A stretch of DNA of 64,000 nucleotides from Entomomonas asaccharolytica. Its GTDB lineage: Bacteria; Pseudomonadota; Gammaproteobacteria; Pseudomonadales; Pseudomonadaceae. Positions 49,618 to 59,377 of this stretch are shown here, piece by piece. Both the position numbers and the translations under genes were made by a program. The stretch is taken from positions 310,001 to 374,000 of the forward strand of contig NZ_CP067393.1 of NCBI RefSeq assembly GCF_016653615.1, read 5' to 3'. The notes under the pieces are model-generated. The model ran no database searches. It was not told where the DNA came from and was given only the letters and a program-made list of their open reading frames with translations. Position 1 is the stretch's first letter. Every line of letters starts with the position of its first letter.

Positions 49618-50401
49618 TTTTTTACTTTATGCTTTAATTGCTGGTTTATCTTTGGCGGTTGTTGCTGGGCCACTAGGTTCTTTTGTGGTGTGGCGAAAAA
49701 TGGCTTATTTTGGTGATACTTTGTCCCATGCCTCATTGTTAGGGGTAGCGTTGGGGTTTATGCTAAAAATAAATCTTACTTTTGCGGTGATTGTTTGTTG
49801 TATATTAATCGCTATTTTATTAGTCAGTTTACAACGTAAACAGCCTTTAGCATCGGATACTTTATTGGGGATATTAGCACACAGTACTTTATCATTAGGT
49901 TTAGTGGTATTAAGTTTTATGCCTGATGTTCGTGTAGATTTAATGGATTATTTATTTGGTGATATTTTGACTATTACCCCTATAGATTTATATTGGATTG
50001 TGGGTGGTAGTTTATTTGCTCTGATCCTTATTATTTTATTGTGGCGTCAGTTGTTATCTATTACAGTCCATGAGGAGTTGTCAGCAGTAGAAGGCATGCC
50101 AGTTACAGTGATTAGGTTGGCATTAATGTTATTGGTGGCTATTGTGATTGCAGTGGCTATGAAAATAGTAGGGGTGTTATTAATTGCTTCTTTATTGATT
50201 ATTCCAGCCGCCACTGCACAGCGTCATGCAACAAGTCCTGAACAAATGGCTATAGGGGCTAGTATATTAGGTATGTTAGCGGTGTGTTTAGGGTTAACTT
50301 TTTCTTATTATTCTAATGTACCAACAGGCCCTGCTATTGTGGTTTCAGCAGCAGCGTTATTTTTATTGAGCTTTTTATTCCCTCGACGTGTGCTTGCTTA
50401 G
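49610..50401 (+). CDS. znuB: Zinc ABC transporter permease
   Basis: 263 residues, an ABC-3 family permease with about eight membrane helices. ATG 49610 overlaps the znuC end by 8 bp and follows GGGGAT; a longer frame from 49478 runs through znuC and is rejected. Signatures: [21 protein letters not shown] near the N terminus, where the Asp/His lie in the transport path, [17 protein letters not shown], and the coupling-helix region around [13 protein letters not shown]. It completes the znuABC system. Confidence 0.95.
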   Translation: MPDFLLYALIAGLSLAVVAGPLGSFVVWRKMAYFGDTLSHASLLGVALGFMLKINLTFAVIVCCILIAILLVSLQRKQPLASDTLLGILAHSTLSLGLVVLSFMPDVRVDLMDYLFGDILTITPIDLYWIVGGSLFALILIILLWRQLLSITVHEELSAVEGMPVTVIRLALMLLVAIVIAVAMKIVGVLLIASLLIIPAATAQRHATSPEQMAIGASILGMLAVCLGLTFSYYSNVPTGPAIVVSAAALFLLSFLFPRRVLA

Positions 50402-50420
50402 TATTATTTTATAAGTATTA

Positions 50421-50448
50421 ATTTGCACTAGCTGTGACTAGTGCAAAT
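50421..50448. terminator. Inverted repeat between znuB and panC
   Basis: 11-bp perfect stem ATTTGCACTAG (50421-50431) / CTAGTGCAAAT (50438-50448) between two convergent genes. Neither side has a strong T-run; it probably serves as a weak bidirectional terminator. Confidence 0.65.
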
Positions 50449-50453
50449 CGATG

Positions 50454-51284
50454 TTATAAAGTGATTTCAATATTGTCAATTAAGCGTGTTTTACCTAAAC
50501 GGGCAGCAGCTAGAATCACTAAGTTTTTATCTTCTGGTTTAGCAGCTTGTAAGGTATTTGCATTACGAAGTTCAATATATTCTACTTGCCAGCCTGAATC
50601 ATTAAGTTTTTGCTTAGCATCAGCTAATAGATTTTGGTAATGATTACTGCCAGCTTTGATTGCCTGCTGCAAGCCTGTTAATGTTTGATAAAGAGTGGGT
50701 GCTTGTAGTCGTTCAGCATCGGTTAAATAACCATTACGGCTGGATAAAGCAAGACCATCTTTAGCACGACCTGTATTTACGCCTATAATTTGCACAGGCA
50801 TATTTAGGTTTGCTACCATTTCTTTAATAATAAATAATTGTTGATAATCTTTTTTGCCAAAACAAGCTATATTAGGTTGTACTATATTAAATAGTTTATT
50901 GACGACAGTAGCAGCCCCTCTAAAATGTCCAGGCCGTGTGATGCCACAAAGTTCATTTTGGATAGTTGAGGGTTCTATAAAAACAGTTTGTGGAATAGGG
51001 TAGAGTTCTTTTACTTCTGGGGCAAACACCACAGAAACACCTGCTTCTACTAACTTTTCCATATCCTGATCGAGGGTTCTTGGATAAGAGTCAAAGTCTT
51101 CACCCTCCCCAAATTGAATTGGATTAACAAAAATACTAACTACCACATAATCAGTTAGTTTTTTTGCTTCTTTAACGAGCTGTAAATGACCGTCGTGGAG
51201 ATTGCCCATCGTGGGTACGAAACCAATAAATCCTTTATCTTTGCGCCATGTGCGTAATTCTTTGATAGTATGAAGCAATTGCAT
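50454..51284 (-). CDS. panC: Pantothenate synthetase
   Basis: 276 residues. PanC condenses pantoate with beta-alanine using ATP, the last step of pantothenate synthesis. The nucleotidyl-transferase signature [16 protein letters not shown] (HxGH as HDGH) is followed by [20 protein letters not shown] and LSSRNGYLT. panB and panD are not adjacent, unlike the usual Pseudomonas order, so pantoate must come from genes elsewhere or from uptake. Confidence 0.97.
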   Translation of the reverse strand: MQLLHTIKELRTWRKDKGFIGFVPTMGNLHDGHLQLVKEAKKLTDYVVVSIFVNPIQFGEGEDFDSYPRTLDQDMEKLVEAGVSVVFAPEVKELYPIPQTVFIEPSTIQNELCGITRPGHFRGAATVVNKLFNIVQPNIACFGKKDYQQLFIIKEMVANLNMPVQIIGVNTGRAKDGLALSSRNGYLTDAERLQAPTLYQTLTGLQQAIKAGSNHYQNLLADAKQKLNDSGWQVEYIELRNANTLQAAKPEDKNLVILAAARLGKTRLIDNIEITL

Positions 51285-51454
51285 AAAAAACCTTAGATAA
51301 TGCTGAGCTATAATTATTGGATTCTGCTATTTATTAGAAGAAAGAGTGCGTATTGTACTCCTCTTCTAATATAAATTGTACGACAAGGATTAGAATAACT
51401 ACCTAGCGTTTAGTGTAATAGTATTCTAATTATTTTTTAGAATAGTATTAAAAA

Positions 51455-51793
51455 TTAAGCCTTTTTCATAAATTCTGATTTTAATTTAAGACCAACACCA
51501 TCTACTTTACAATCTAAATTATGGTCACCTTCACAAAGGCGGATATTTTTGATTTTTGTGCCTTTCTTGATGACTAAAGAAGAACCTTTTACTTTAAGGT
51601 CTTTAATTAAAATAACAGCGTCACCATCTTGTAGGATATTTCCATTAGAGTCCTTTACTTCTAGCTCACCCGATGGGGCTGAACTTTCTTCGCCTGCTGC
51701 CCATTCATGGGTACAGTCGGGGCATACAAATAATGTACCATCAAAATAGGTGTTATCCATGCTACATACGGGACATTGAGGAGGCGTATTCAT
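51455..51793 (-). CDS. PhnA/YjdM-family zinc-ribbon protein
   Basis: 112 residues. A rubredoxin-like zinc ribbon at the N terminus ([22 protein letters not shown]) precedes a small beta domain with [25 protein letters not shown] (quoted in part) and [10 protein letters not shown], the hallmark of the YjdM/PhnA group. The name comes from the E. coli phosphonate operon, but there are no phosphonate genes here and the role of this family is not established. A cluster of short TTAGAA/TTCTAA repeats lies on its 3' side. Confidence 0.9.
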   Translation of the reverse strand: MNTPPQCPVCSMDNTYFDGTLFVCPDCTHEWAAGEESSAPSGELEVKDSNGNILQDGDAVILIKDLKVKGSSLVIKKGTKIKNIRLCEGDHNLDCKVDGVGLKLKSEFMKKA

Positions 51794-51956
51794 AATTATT
51801 CCTTATCAGTCATAAAAACAAATTATTATAGCTGAAATAACACTAAATGAGTGTTATTTAGTAGGAAATAGCAGGAGTTTGTTAGGCTGGTTACGAGTAA
51901 ATGGTAATCGTGAGGCTAAGTAATTTTTAACCTCACAGCAAAGTAAATAGAAATAA

Positions 51957-52979
51957 TTAATGTTTATGCATATCTACGACCATACGGCCTAAGATTTCAC
52001 CTTTTTCCATTTCTTCAAAAATATTATTCACTTCATCAAGGCTACGAGTCTTTACAATAGGTACTACTTTGCCTTCTGCTGCAAATTGGAAAGCTTCTTC
52101 TAAATCTTTACGTGTACCCACTAAGGAGCCTATTACTTCAATACCATCTAATACTGTTTTTACTATAGAAAGATCCATGGTTTCTGGTGGTAGCCCAACA
52201 GCCACAACTTTTGCGCCTGCACGTACTGAATTTACAGCTTGATTAAAAGCTGTTTTAGAAACCGCAGTCACTATAGCAGCATGGGCTCCGCCTGTTTTAT
52301 CTTGAATAGCTTGAGCTACATCTTTTTCTTTTTTAGCATTGAAAATTAGGTCTGCACCAATTTCTTTAGCAAGTTTTAATTTATCATCATTAATATCAAC
52401 AGCAATAACCTTAGCGTTAAATACATTCTTTGCATATTGGATAGCTAAGTTACCTAAACCGCCACATCCTGAAATAAGAATCCATTGGCCTGGTTTAATA
52501 TGAGATACTTTCACTGCTTTATAACAGGTAACGCCTGCGCAGGTAACACTGCTTGCTTGTGCAGGGTCTAAGCCATCAGGTACTTTTACTGCATAATCAG
52601 CTTCCACAACACATTTTTCAGCCATTGCGCCATCTACTGAATACCCAGCATTTTTGGCTTCACGACAAAAGGTTTCTCTACCTGTTAGACAATATTCACA
52701 AATACCACAACCATGATAAAACCAAGCAATACTTACCCGATCGCCTATTTTTAAATGAGTAACGTCAGGTGCTACTTGGGAAACAATACCAATACCTTCA
52801 TGACCGATGATGCGACCAGGTACTTTTCCAAAATCACCCTTCGCCACATGTAAATCGGTATGGCAAACGCCACAGTATTCAACATCAACTAATGCCTGAC
52901 CTGATTTAATCTCAGGATCTTTTACTGTTGTTATATCTACATGACCAGGATTAGTTTTACTAACAATAGCAGCTTTCAT
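51957..52979 (-). CDS. adhP: Zinc-dependent alcohol dehydrogenase (AdhP type)
   Basis: 340 residues, NAD-dependent medium-chain dehydrogenase. The catalytic zinc site is in [17 protein letters not shown] and GHEGIGIV, and the structural zinc site has four cysteines in [15 protein letters not shown]. The Rossmann motif is [14 protein letters not shown] with IAVDIND. High similarity to the AdhP/ADH-I type makes ethanol-acetaldehyde interconversion the most likely activity. Monocistronic, with GGAG 5 bp ahead of the ATG on the minus strand. Confidence 0.92.
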   Translation of the reverse strand: MKAAIVSKTNPGHVDITTVKDPEIKSGQALVDVEYCGVCHTDLHVAKGDFGKVPGRIIGHEGIGIVSQVAPDVTHLKIGDRVSIAWFYHGCGICEYCLTGRETFCREAKNAGYSVDGAMAEKCVVEADYAVKVPDGLDPAQASSVTCAGVTCYKAVKVSHIKPGQWILISGCGGLGNLAIQYAKNVFNAKVIAVDINDDKLKLAKEIGADLIFNAKKEKDVAQAIQDKTGGAHAAIVTAVSKTAFNQAVNSVRAGAKVVAVGLPPETMDLSIVKTVLDGIEVIGSLVGTRKDLEEAFQFAAEGKVVPIVKTRSLDEVNNIFEEMEKGEILGRMVVDMHKH

Positions 52980-53192
52980 GGTAATTTCTCCATAGGGGTT
53001 ATTTTTAGATGTAAGTAAGTTGTTATTTTTAGGTAATAACAGCAGATACTAGCCTATGCCTGTTGATTAGAAATAAATACTATACGATGGGATAAATTAA
53101 GAAGTTTAGGTGTAGGTAATTGTAAGAAAAGAAAGGATTTATTTAACCTTCTTCCACTATAACTTAGTGGAAGAAAGAAGTGGTAGTAAAAT

Positions 53193-53732
53193 CTAGAACG
53201 GAATATCGTCATCAAAATCGTCAAAGTTTGGTGCAGGTTGTTGTGGCTGCTGTTGAGGACGATTTTGTGGTTGTTGCATAGGTTGTTGTGCTGGCGCAGG
53301 CTGCCCACCATATTGATTACCTGCAGCTGCTTGTTGTTGATAAGGTTGTGGTGGAGGTTGATAACCACCAGCATCGCCACCTTGGCGGCTATCTAGTAAT
53401 TGCATTGTGCCGCCCATATCAACAATGATTTCTGTAGAATAACGATCTACACCTTGTTGATCCGTCCATTTACGGGTTTGTAAACGACCTTCTACATAAA
53501 GTTTAGAACCTTTATGTACATACTGACCAACAATTTCAGCTAGTTTGCCAAAAAATACTACGCGATGCCATTCTGTACGCTCTTGTTGTTCACCAGTATT
53601 TTTATCTTTCCATGTGTCAGATGTAGCTAATGAAACAGTAGCTACAGCATTGCCATTAGGCATATAACGCATTTCTGGTTCATTACCAATGTTGCCTACT
53701 AAAATAACTTTGTTAATACCTCTAGCTGCCAT
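53193..53732 (-). CDS. ssb: Single-stranded DNA-binding protein
   Basis: 179 residues. The OB-fold (1-110) has [19 protein letters not shown] and [16 protein letters not shown] long Gln/Pro/Gly-rich linker follows and ends in the acidic tip DFDDDIPF, which recruits replication and repair partners. In Pseudomonas an MFS transporter gene and uvrA lie directly upstream of ssb; neither is intact here. Confidence 0.97.
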   Translation of the reverse strand: MAARGINKVILVGNIGNEPEMRYMPNGNAVATVSLATSDTWKDKNTGEQQERTEWHRVVFFGKLAEIVGQYVHKGSKLYVEGRLQTRKWTDQQGVDRYSTEIIVDMGGTMQLLDSRQGGDAGGYQPPPQPYQQQAAAGNQYGGQPAPAQQPMQQPQNRPQQQPQQPAPNFDDFDDDIPF

Positions 53733-54240
53733 GATGGTTCCTTTTACTTGCTATATTTTGAATATAATTAGACGACATATTACATTACTCTGAATAAGCA
53801 GCCAATCAAAAAATAGTAATGATATATGTGCTAATTTATATCAAGGTAGTTGATTGTACTACTATGTTGGTTAGTTCTTCTCTAGCTGTTGTGACTTAGC
53901 TAAGCGTGATTCTTGGTTAGCAACTTGTGAGCGGTATTTCTTTGGATAGTTCTGTAATTAATAGGATGATTTTAAGGGTTAGTTAGAGTGTGCATAGTTG
54001 AGTGTTTAGCATTTGTTGGTTAGCTCAGATAGAGTAAACAATGAAATGCTTATTCTAGATAAGAACTATTATAGTCATGAAAAAATTATAATACGGTAGT
54101 GATTTATATAGCTTTCTATTTGATTATAGAGGATTATGTCATGGTTATGATTAGATAGAGTAAAAATTATGATTAAGTCAATAGTTCATACCACTACTTA
54201 AGTCTAATCAACATAGTAAAAAACTTGCTGATTAGTGTTA
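53733..54240. other. Gene-free region upstream of ssb
   Basis: About 500 bp without a supported gene. On the minus strand a 28-codon open stretch (53871-53957, ending KSQQLEKN before a stop) has a protein-like sound and could be the tail of a decayed gene; in Pseudomonas an MFS transporter occupies this place. The support is weak. The rest is A+T-rich, with no hairpins of note apart from the leader that starts near 54240. Confidence 0.35.
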
Positions 54241-54243
54241 TCT

Positions 54244-54488
54244 AGTCTTACAATAAAAAAGACTATAGCAAAATCTATAGCATGGGCGTCGCGGCCCTTT
54301 TCTTTCACACACGACCCACTGCTAGGGCTATCTAGCAGTAGGATGTATAGCTTTGCCTGATTTATGGCGGACTATGCACGGGACATCCTTCGGGATGTGC
54401 CGATTCCGTGTGTGTCGGTCCGCGAACCTGTGCATGGTTCCGCCTCCTTATCGGGTTAGGGAGGCTAAACAATTACAGGAGTTAACCG
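54244..54488 (+). ncRNA. Structured, GC-rich 5' leader of the small protein gene
   Basis: A string of stems fills the leader, against a background of A+T-rich DNA. ACTGCTAG (54318-54325) / CTAGCAGT (54332-54339). A long composite stem: GCGGAC (54367-54372) / GTCCGC (54418-54423) enclosing CACGG (54377-54381) / CCGTG (54406-54410) and ACATCC-TTCG-GGATGT (54383-54398). GAACC / GGTTC (54424-54440), whose loop GTGCAT can pair with ATGCAC (54374-54379). GCCTCC / GGAGGC (54442-54465). The loop segment TCGGGTTAG (54451-54459) is nearly complementary to TTAACCGA just before and at the start codon (54482-54489). This looks like a regulatory RNA or riboswitch-like element that could mask the ribosome site; its class is unknown to me. 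Confidence 0.6.
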
Positions 54489-54797
54489 ATGAGCAAAGCG
54501 ACGAACGTCCCCCCTTGTTTTATTCCCTTGAACTTTACTTCACAGTCAAATAAAGAGAATGTACTTTACTATAATGCTAATGCAGCTGCTGAAGATATTT
54601 TTGAGTGTGCAACAGGTAGGTTGCTGGCAGTAATTAATTTACTGGAAAGTCTTTATGAGTTTGATAAGTGTGAAGCTACAGCAGTACAGGCAATATGTTC
54701 TGCTTCAAGTTTATTGTTAAATGATGCTTTTACCCTTTTACAAGAAATGAATCCCGTTGCTACTAGACTGAGAAATGAGAATAGAAAAGATTATTGA
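54489..54797 (+). CDS. Small protein behind the structured leader (DUF3077-like?)
   Basis: 102 residues. ATG 54489 is preceded by AGGAG (54477-54481). The protein opens with a polar segment (MSKATNVPPCFIPLNF), then has a helix-rich body: NANAAAEDIFECATGRLLAV, then INLLESLYEF, then TAVQAICSASSLLLNDAFTL. Pattern and size resemble the DUF3077/DUF6124 group of small Pseudomonas proteins, but I cannot verify this. It has no signal peptide or enzyme motif. It lies between ssb and argH, unlike Pseudomonas, and its special feature is the elaborate leader. The function is unknown. Confidence 0.7.
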   Translation: MSKATNVPPCFIPLNFTSQSNKENVLYYNANAAAEDIFECATGRLLAVINLLESLYEFDKCEATAVQAICSASSLLLNDAFTLLQEMNPVATRLRNENRKDY

Positions 54798-54844
54798 AGA
54801 AGACTAGCCTTAAATATTTTATAAGCTGAAGAATACTACAAGTT

Positions 54845-54874
54845 AAGGACTATTTTTACTGGAATAGTCCTTTT
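54845..54874. terminator. Bidirectional hairpin between the small gene and argH
   Basis: 10-bp stem AAGGACTATT (54845-54854) / AATAGTCCTT (54863-54872), followed by TT. It lies between convergent genes and should terminate both. Confidence 0.8.
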
Positions 54875-54883
54875 GTTAATAGG

Positions 54884-56275
54884 CTAACGATTAGCTAATA
54901 ACTCTTTAGCTTGTTCAATAGCTGCTTTAACTTGGGCTGGTGCGGTACCCCCTAAATGGTTACGAGCATTCACTGAACCTTCTAGAGTTAGCACGGCAAA
55001 TACATCTTGTTCAATCTTATCACTGAATTGTTTTAATTCAGCTAGGCTCATTTCTGCAAGGTCTTTGTTATGCTCGACACCATAACGTACCGCATGGCCA
55101 ACGATTTCGTGACAATCACGGAATGGTAAGCCTTTGCCTACTAAATAGTCGGCGAGATCTGTAGCTGTGGAAAAACCACGCAAAGCAGCTTCACGCATAT
55201 TTTCACGACGGGCTTGGATGGCGGGTACCATATCAGCAAAAGCACGTAGAGAATCTGCTACAGTGTCTACTGCGTCAAATAGTGGTTCTTTATCTTCTTG
55301 GTTGTCTTTATTATAGGCTAGTGGCTGGCCTTTCATTAAGGTTAATAAACCTGTTAAGTCACCAAAAACACGTCCTGACTTACCACGGATCAGTTCTGGT
55401 ACATCTGGATTTTTCTTTTGAGGCATAATTGAGCTACCTGTACAGAAACGATCAGGTAATTCAATAAAACGAAATTGTGCACTAGTCCATAAGACTAACT
55501 CTTCTGAGAAGCGAGAAAGGTGCATCATAATTAAGCTAGCAGCGCTACAGAATTCAATAGCAAAATCTCTGTCAGATACGCCATCTAACGAGTTGCCAGA
55601 GACAGCTTCAAAGCCAAGTAAGTCACAGGTAATTAAACGGTCAATTGGGTAGGTTGTACCTGCCAATGCAGCACTACCAAGTGGCATACGATTAACACGC
55701 TTACGGCAATCTACTAAGCGCTCAAAGTCACGGCTTAACATTTCAAACCATGCTAATAAGTGATGACCAAAAGTAACAGGTTGAGCGGTTTGTAAATGGG
55801 TAAAGCCAGGCATAATAGTATCTGCTTCTCGCTCAGCTAGCTGCAGGATACCTTGTTGCAGTCTGGTTACTTCAGCTTTAATGCGATCAATTTCATCACG
55901 TAGCCATAAGCGGATATCTGTGGCAACTTGGTCGTTACGACTACGCCCAGTATGTAGTTTTTTTCCTGTTACACCAATGCGTTCAGTTAGTTTAGCCTCG
56001 ATATTCATATGAACATCTTCTAAATCTACACGCCATTCAAACTGGCCTGCTTCAATTTCTTGTTGAATTTGGCTAAGCCCTTCAATAATAGCATCGCGTT
56101 CTAAAGCAGTTAAAACACCTACTTCAGTAAGCATTTTAGCGTGGGCAATTGAGCCCATAATATCGTGTTTATAAAGACGTTTATCAAAATCAACGGAGGC
56201 TGTAAAACGAGCAACAAAGGCATCTACTGGCTCATTAAAACGACCACCCCATGACTGATTTGTTTCTTTAGTCAT
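54884..56275 (-). CDS. argH: Argininosuccinate lyase
   Basis: 463 residues, the Pseudomonas length. Last enzyme of arginine synthesis, splitting argininosuccinate into arginine and fumarate. The start is ATG 56275; a TTG at 56290 in frame has no ribosome site. Signatures: [33 protein letters not shown], the fumarase/lyase family signature [16 protein letters not shown] with the catalytic serine, and [17 protein letters not shown]. Divergent from a glycosyltransferase gene. Confidence 0.97.
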   Translation of the reverse strand: MTKETNQSWGGRFNEPVDAFVARFTASVDFDKRLYKHDIMGSIAHAKMLTEVGVLTALERDAIIEGLSQIQQEIEAGQFEWRVDLEDVHMNIEAKLTERIGVTGKKLHTGRSRNDQVATDIRLWLRDEIDRIKAEVTRLQQGILQLAEREADTIMPGFTHLQTAQPVTFGHHLLAWFEMLSRDFERLVDCRKRVNRMPLGSAALAGTTYPIDRLITCDLLGFEAVSGNSLDGVSDRDFAIEFCSAASLIMMHLSRFSEELVLWTSAQFRFIELPDRFCTGSSIMPQKKNPDVPELIRGKSGRVFGDLTGLLTLMKGQPLAYNKDNQEDKEPLFDAVDTVADSLRAFADMVPAIQARRENMREAALRGFSTATDLADYLVGKGLPFRDCHEIVGHAVRYGVEHNKDLAEMSLAELKQFSDKIEQDVFAVLTLEGSVNARNHLGGTAPAQVKAAIEQAKELLANR

Positions 56276-56365
56276 AATTAAACTCTGCAATTGGATTATT
56301 TTTCAGTACAATTGTCATATGATACCAGATGTGTTTTTACGACGCAGATTTTTAGTAAGGTGATT

Positions 56366-57322
56366 ATGAAAGTTTTATTTCTTGTTCAAAAAGAGCAGCG
56401 AATTATTTTAGATAGACTGTATGAAAGTATAGAAGCTAATTGTGATTGTGATACTCGCTGGTTAACAGATGATGAGCAAGCAAATTTAAAAAGTTACTTT
56501 AAAGAGAAGGTAGATATTGCCCAGTATGATCGTATTTTGTTTTTCTTACGCTTTAAAAAAGAAATAAAACAAGTGGGTTTTATACGTTCTGTACCTAATT
56601 TAGTTATTTTAGAGCATGATGCTTGGCAGAATTTTGCTACTGGTAAGTATCATGGCAAGTTTAGTCAATATTATCGTCATTTACCTTGGGCTAGAGTATT
56701 AGTTTCTGGTTATGGTATTGCTAAAAAACTACAGCAAGAAGGTGTGGATGCGGTTTTTGTACCTAAAGGCTATGATGAGCAATTGCTTTGTAATAAAGGG
56801 CTAGAACGTGATATTGAATTAGGCTTTGTGGGGAGTATTCGCAACGAAGCCTATAGTTTACGCAAGCAAACATTAGAGGCTGTAGCGAAAGCTGAAAATT
56901 TGGTTATTACTAAAACTAAATCAGGCGAAGACTATGTTAATACATTAAATCGTATTAAGTTTTTTGTAAGTGCTGATGTTGGTTTTGGCGAGTATATGAT
57001 TAAAAACTTTGAAGCAATGGCCTGTGGTTGTGTACTTATTGCTTATGATCAAGGCGTTGATGAAAACCAAGCGTTAGGTTTTATAGATATGCAGAATATT
57101 GTGTTGTATCGTAATCTACAAGATATCCAACAAAAATTAAAATTGTTAAGGGCAAATCCACAACAAGCAGAACAAATAGCTAAAGCAGGACAGCAGTTGG
57201 TAGAAAGTCGTTATAGTTATAAGCAATTAGGTAAAACAACGGTAGAAGCAATGGCTACTCCCTTACGTGAACGTTCTAAAGACAGCTTTTGGAAAAGACT
57301 ATTTTATAGTTTAAGGGGTTAA
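56366..57322 (+). CDS. Glycosyltransferase (family 1/CgeB-like)
   Basis: 318 residues from ATG 56366 behind AAGG; the in-frame TTG at 56291 adds 25 residues without a ribosome site. The C-terminal donor domain shows LGFVGSIRNEAYSLRKQTLE, then NFEAMACGCVLIAYDQGVDE and a SYKQLGKTTVEAM tail, typical of GT-B enzymes with the glycosyl_transf_1 fold. It resembles glycosyltransferases of LPS or surface-polysaccharide synthesis (for instance the Ssg type of Pseudomonas), but the sugar and acceptor cannot be assigned. It stands alone. Confidence 0.82.
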   Translation: MKVLFLVQKEQRIILDRLYESIEANCDCDTRWLTDDEQANLKSYFKEKVDIAQYDRILFFLRFKKEIKQVGFIRSVPNLVILEHDAWQNFATGKYHGKFSQYYRHLPWARVLVSGYGIAKKLQQEGVDAVFVPKGYDEQLLCNKGLERDIELGFVGSIRNEAYSLRKQTLEAVAKAENLVITKTKSGEDYVNTLNRIKFFVSADVGFGEYMIKNFEAMACGCVLIAYDQGVDENQALGFIDMQNIVLYRNLQDIQQKLKLLRANPQQAEQIAKAGQQLVESRYSYKQLGKTTVEAMATPLRERSKDSFWKRLFYSLRG

Positions 57323-57625
57323 GTATTTAATTGACTTTAATATATAAGACAAGGTAGCAACTGAATGGCAATGATCACTACGAAATACAAAAGTATCACG
57401 CTATTCTTTTTCAAGCTACTAATTACCATAAACCTAGGGCATACCTTTATTATTCTTGCCTAATAGTATGAGCACTATATCTATTTGATTTATCGAGTGC
57501 ACATGGATTTTTGCAAAGAAAAGGAACAAATTAAACCTAATATACAATAGTAATTAAAATAACTTAACGTAATACTGAAGTAAGTATACATTTGTTAGTT
57601 ATTGTAAATTTCTTAGGTTATATTT
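57323..57625. other. Gene-free region
   Basis: 303 bp of A+T-rich DNA between the glycosyltransferase and amidohydrolase genes. I see no ORF, strong hairpin or known motif; it presumably carries the promoter of the downstream gene. Confidence 0.5.
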
Positions 57626-58663
57626 ATGTTCAATTTGACTAAGTATAAAAAAATAGCTCATTTATTATTTACCATTTTTTTATCTTCTTTTATATTTTCT
57701 GTAAATGCCCGCGATTATCATTATGCAGATGCTCATTTACATTATGTGGACTTTTTCCAAGATACAGATGGTATGGATAAATTGCTTAAAGCAATGGATA
57801 AGGGAAAGATTGATCATGTAATGATTAGTGGTGTGGCTGTGGCTAAAAAATGGCATGAAGACGAACCACAGAAACCACGCTATTATGCGGGTGATGACGC
57901 GGCTGTATATTGGTATAGTGCGACAGACATTATTATAGTTGATGCCGTTAAAAATTTACCTGAGCAACAAAGAAAGCGTTTTCATCCGTTTTTAACAGGA
58001 TTTAATCCAGTAGATAAATTAGCCGATCAACATATTGAGCGTATGTTGCAGATGAACCCTGGATTTTGGCAGGGAATTGGTGAGATATTTACCCGCCATG
58101 ACAATTTAACGGCTCTAACTACTGGCGATATACCGCGCGCTAATAATGAGGCATTAGATCGTGTTTATAATTTAGCGGCAAAATATGATTTGCCCGTTAT
58201 GCTACATAGCAATATTACTTCTCAGCGAGAGCGTAAGCCTCTGTATTTAGAAGAGCTAGAGGAAGCAGTAAAAAAACACCCAAAAACACGATTTATTTGG
58301 GCTCATGCAGGTACGAGCGCAGAAATCCATCGTCATCAACAGAAGTTGGATTTTCTATTGCCAGAGTTAAAACGTTTATTAAAAACGTATCCTAATCTCT
58401 ATATTGATTTGTCATGGACTGTGTTAGAACCTTATCTTCTTAATAAAAATAAAAAGCCTAATTCTAATTGGGTAGCCTTAGTAGAAGAATACCCAGATAG
58501 ATTTTTATTAGGTTCTGATGTTGTGGGTAAGTTTGATAATTTACCTAGCTATTTGGAAAGTTTTAATCCCTTTTTGGATGCATTGTCTGAGGATGTTGCG
58601 CATAAAGTAGCAAAGGATAATTTTTTAGCTATTCTTCCTAAAGCTGTAAAGGCTCAACAGTAA
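57626..58663 (+). CDS. Exported amidohydrolase-family protein
   Basis: 345 residues with a signal peptide (hydrophobic segment LLFTIFLSSFIFSVNA), so the enzyme works in the periplasm or outside. It belongs to the amidohydrolase_2 (TIM-barrel) group: ADAHLHYVDFF supplies the first HxH, LPVMLHSNIT a later His, RFIWAHAGTS another, and LLGSDVVGKF the conserved Asp near the C terminus. Family members are metal-dependent decarboxylases and hydrolases; the substrate cannot be told. Most close family members are cytoplasmic, so export is of interest. A hairpin follows the stop. Confidence 0.85.
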   Translation: MFNLTKYKKIAHLLFTIFLSSFIFSVNARDYHYADAHLHYVDFFQDTDGMDKLLKAMDKGKIDHVMISGVAVAKKWHEDEPQKPRYYAGDDAAVYWYSATDIIIVDAVKNLPEQQRKRFHPFLTGFNPVDKLADQHIERMLQMNPGFWQGIGEIFTRHDNLTALTTGDIPRANNEALDRVYNLAAKYDLPVMLHSNITSQRERKPLYLEELEEAVKKHPKTRFIWAHAGTSAEIHRHQQKLDFLLPELKRLLKTYPNLYIDLSWTVLEPYLLNKNKKPNSNWVALVEEYPDRFLLGSDVVGKFDNLPSYLESFNPFLDALSEDVAHKVAKDNFLAILPKAVKAQQ

Positions 58664-58670
58664 TAGTTTT

Positions 58671-58695
58671 ATAGGCTATGTACTACATAGCCTAT
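58671..58695. terminator. Hairpin between amidohydrolase and DUF4375 genes
   Basis: 10-bp stem ATAGGCTATG (58671-58680) / CATAGCCTAT (58686-58695) with a 5-base loop between convergent genes; GCTTTTTG follows downstream at 58701. Confidence 0.7.
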
Positions 58696-58708
58696 ACATT
58701 GCTTTTTG

Positions 58709-59239
58709 TTATTCTCGATTAATTTCTTTGCCTAATATTTTTTCGGCGGCTTGGAACATTTGTTCAATCGATAATACAGTAAGATTAGGTAGACCTTTTA
58801 ACCAATTAGCATTTAGCTCTATTAAATTTTCTTTGATATCAAAGAAATCGTCATTATTTAAAGCATCACGGGTTGGGTTTTTACCAAAATAATCACCATC
58901 TAAGAATCTGGCTAGTTCAAATTCATCGTAGGTGTCTACTACAAGCGCTTGCTGATTAAAAAAAGCTAAATGATCCATAGCTTGCATTTTTTCAAGACCA
59001 TCACGTATAACGGCATTCAGTTCATCATTCCAACCACTGTTATAAACAAACTGAGAAAACCCACCATTTTTAATTTGTGAGCAATAGTAGTCTACATAGT
59101 AACTAGTCTGTGCTTCTGGACAAAGTTCTCCAGCAAAGCCTTCCTCCCTTAATAAGTTGATAAAACTGATATTGGAGTCAATAATATCGTAGGGATCAAT
59201 GCTATTAAAACTATTTTCAGAAACAATAACTTTGTCCAT
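58709..59239 (-). CDS. DMP19/DUF4375-family protein
   Basis: 176 residues from ATG 59239 with AAGGAA 7 bp ahead; the frame runs on to 59311 but that part is not supported. The family signature is visible: YYVDYYCSQIKNGGFSQFVY followed by NSGWNDEL, and later helices with LPNLTVLSIEQMFQAAE-type spacing. DMP19-like domains occur in small cytoplasmic proteins, including some with a DNA-mimic proposal in the DMP19 prototype. No functional claim can be made here. Confidence 0.75.
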   Translation of the reverse strand: MDKVIVSENSFNSIDPYDIIDSNISFINLLREEGFAGELCPEAQTSYYVDYYCSQIKNGGFSQFVYNSGWNDELNAVIRDGLEKMQAMDHLAFFNQQALVVDTYDEFELARFLDGDYFGKNPTRDALNNDDFFDIKENLIELNANWLKGLPNLTVLSIEQMFQAAEKILGKEINRE

Positions 59240-59377
59240 TTCTTTTCCTTGGTTGTGTAAAGTAAGATGGTTTATTGTGGATAACTGATTAAAAAATGTA
59301 AAGATATACAATACATAACAACATAAAGTAAAAAGTATGGCTAAATTTAAGAAACTATAGGAGTAGTTTGGTTATTT

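Noticed and set aside
53054-53380. 108-codon minus-strand frame overlapping ssb
   Set aside because: It is an alternative frame of the Gln/Pro-rich ssb linker, with no family resemblance.
54353-54553. 66-codon frame through the structured leader into the small gene
   Set aside because: It starts at TTG without a ribosome site, its composition (Cys, Arg, Met) reflects hairpin sequence, and it overlaps the better-supported gene at 54489.
56276-56290. TTG start for argH and the matching TTG start (56291) for the glycosyltransferase
   Set aside because: Both lack ribosome sites; the ATGs at 56275 and 56366 are supported by spacing or family length.
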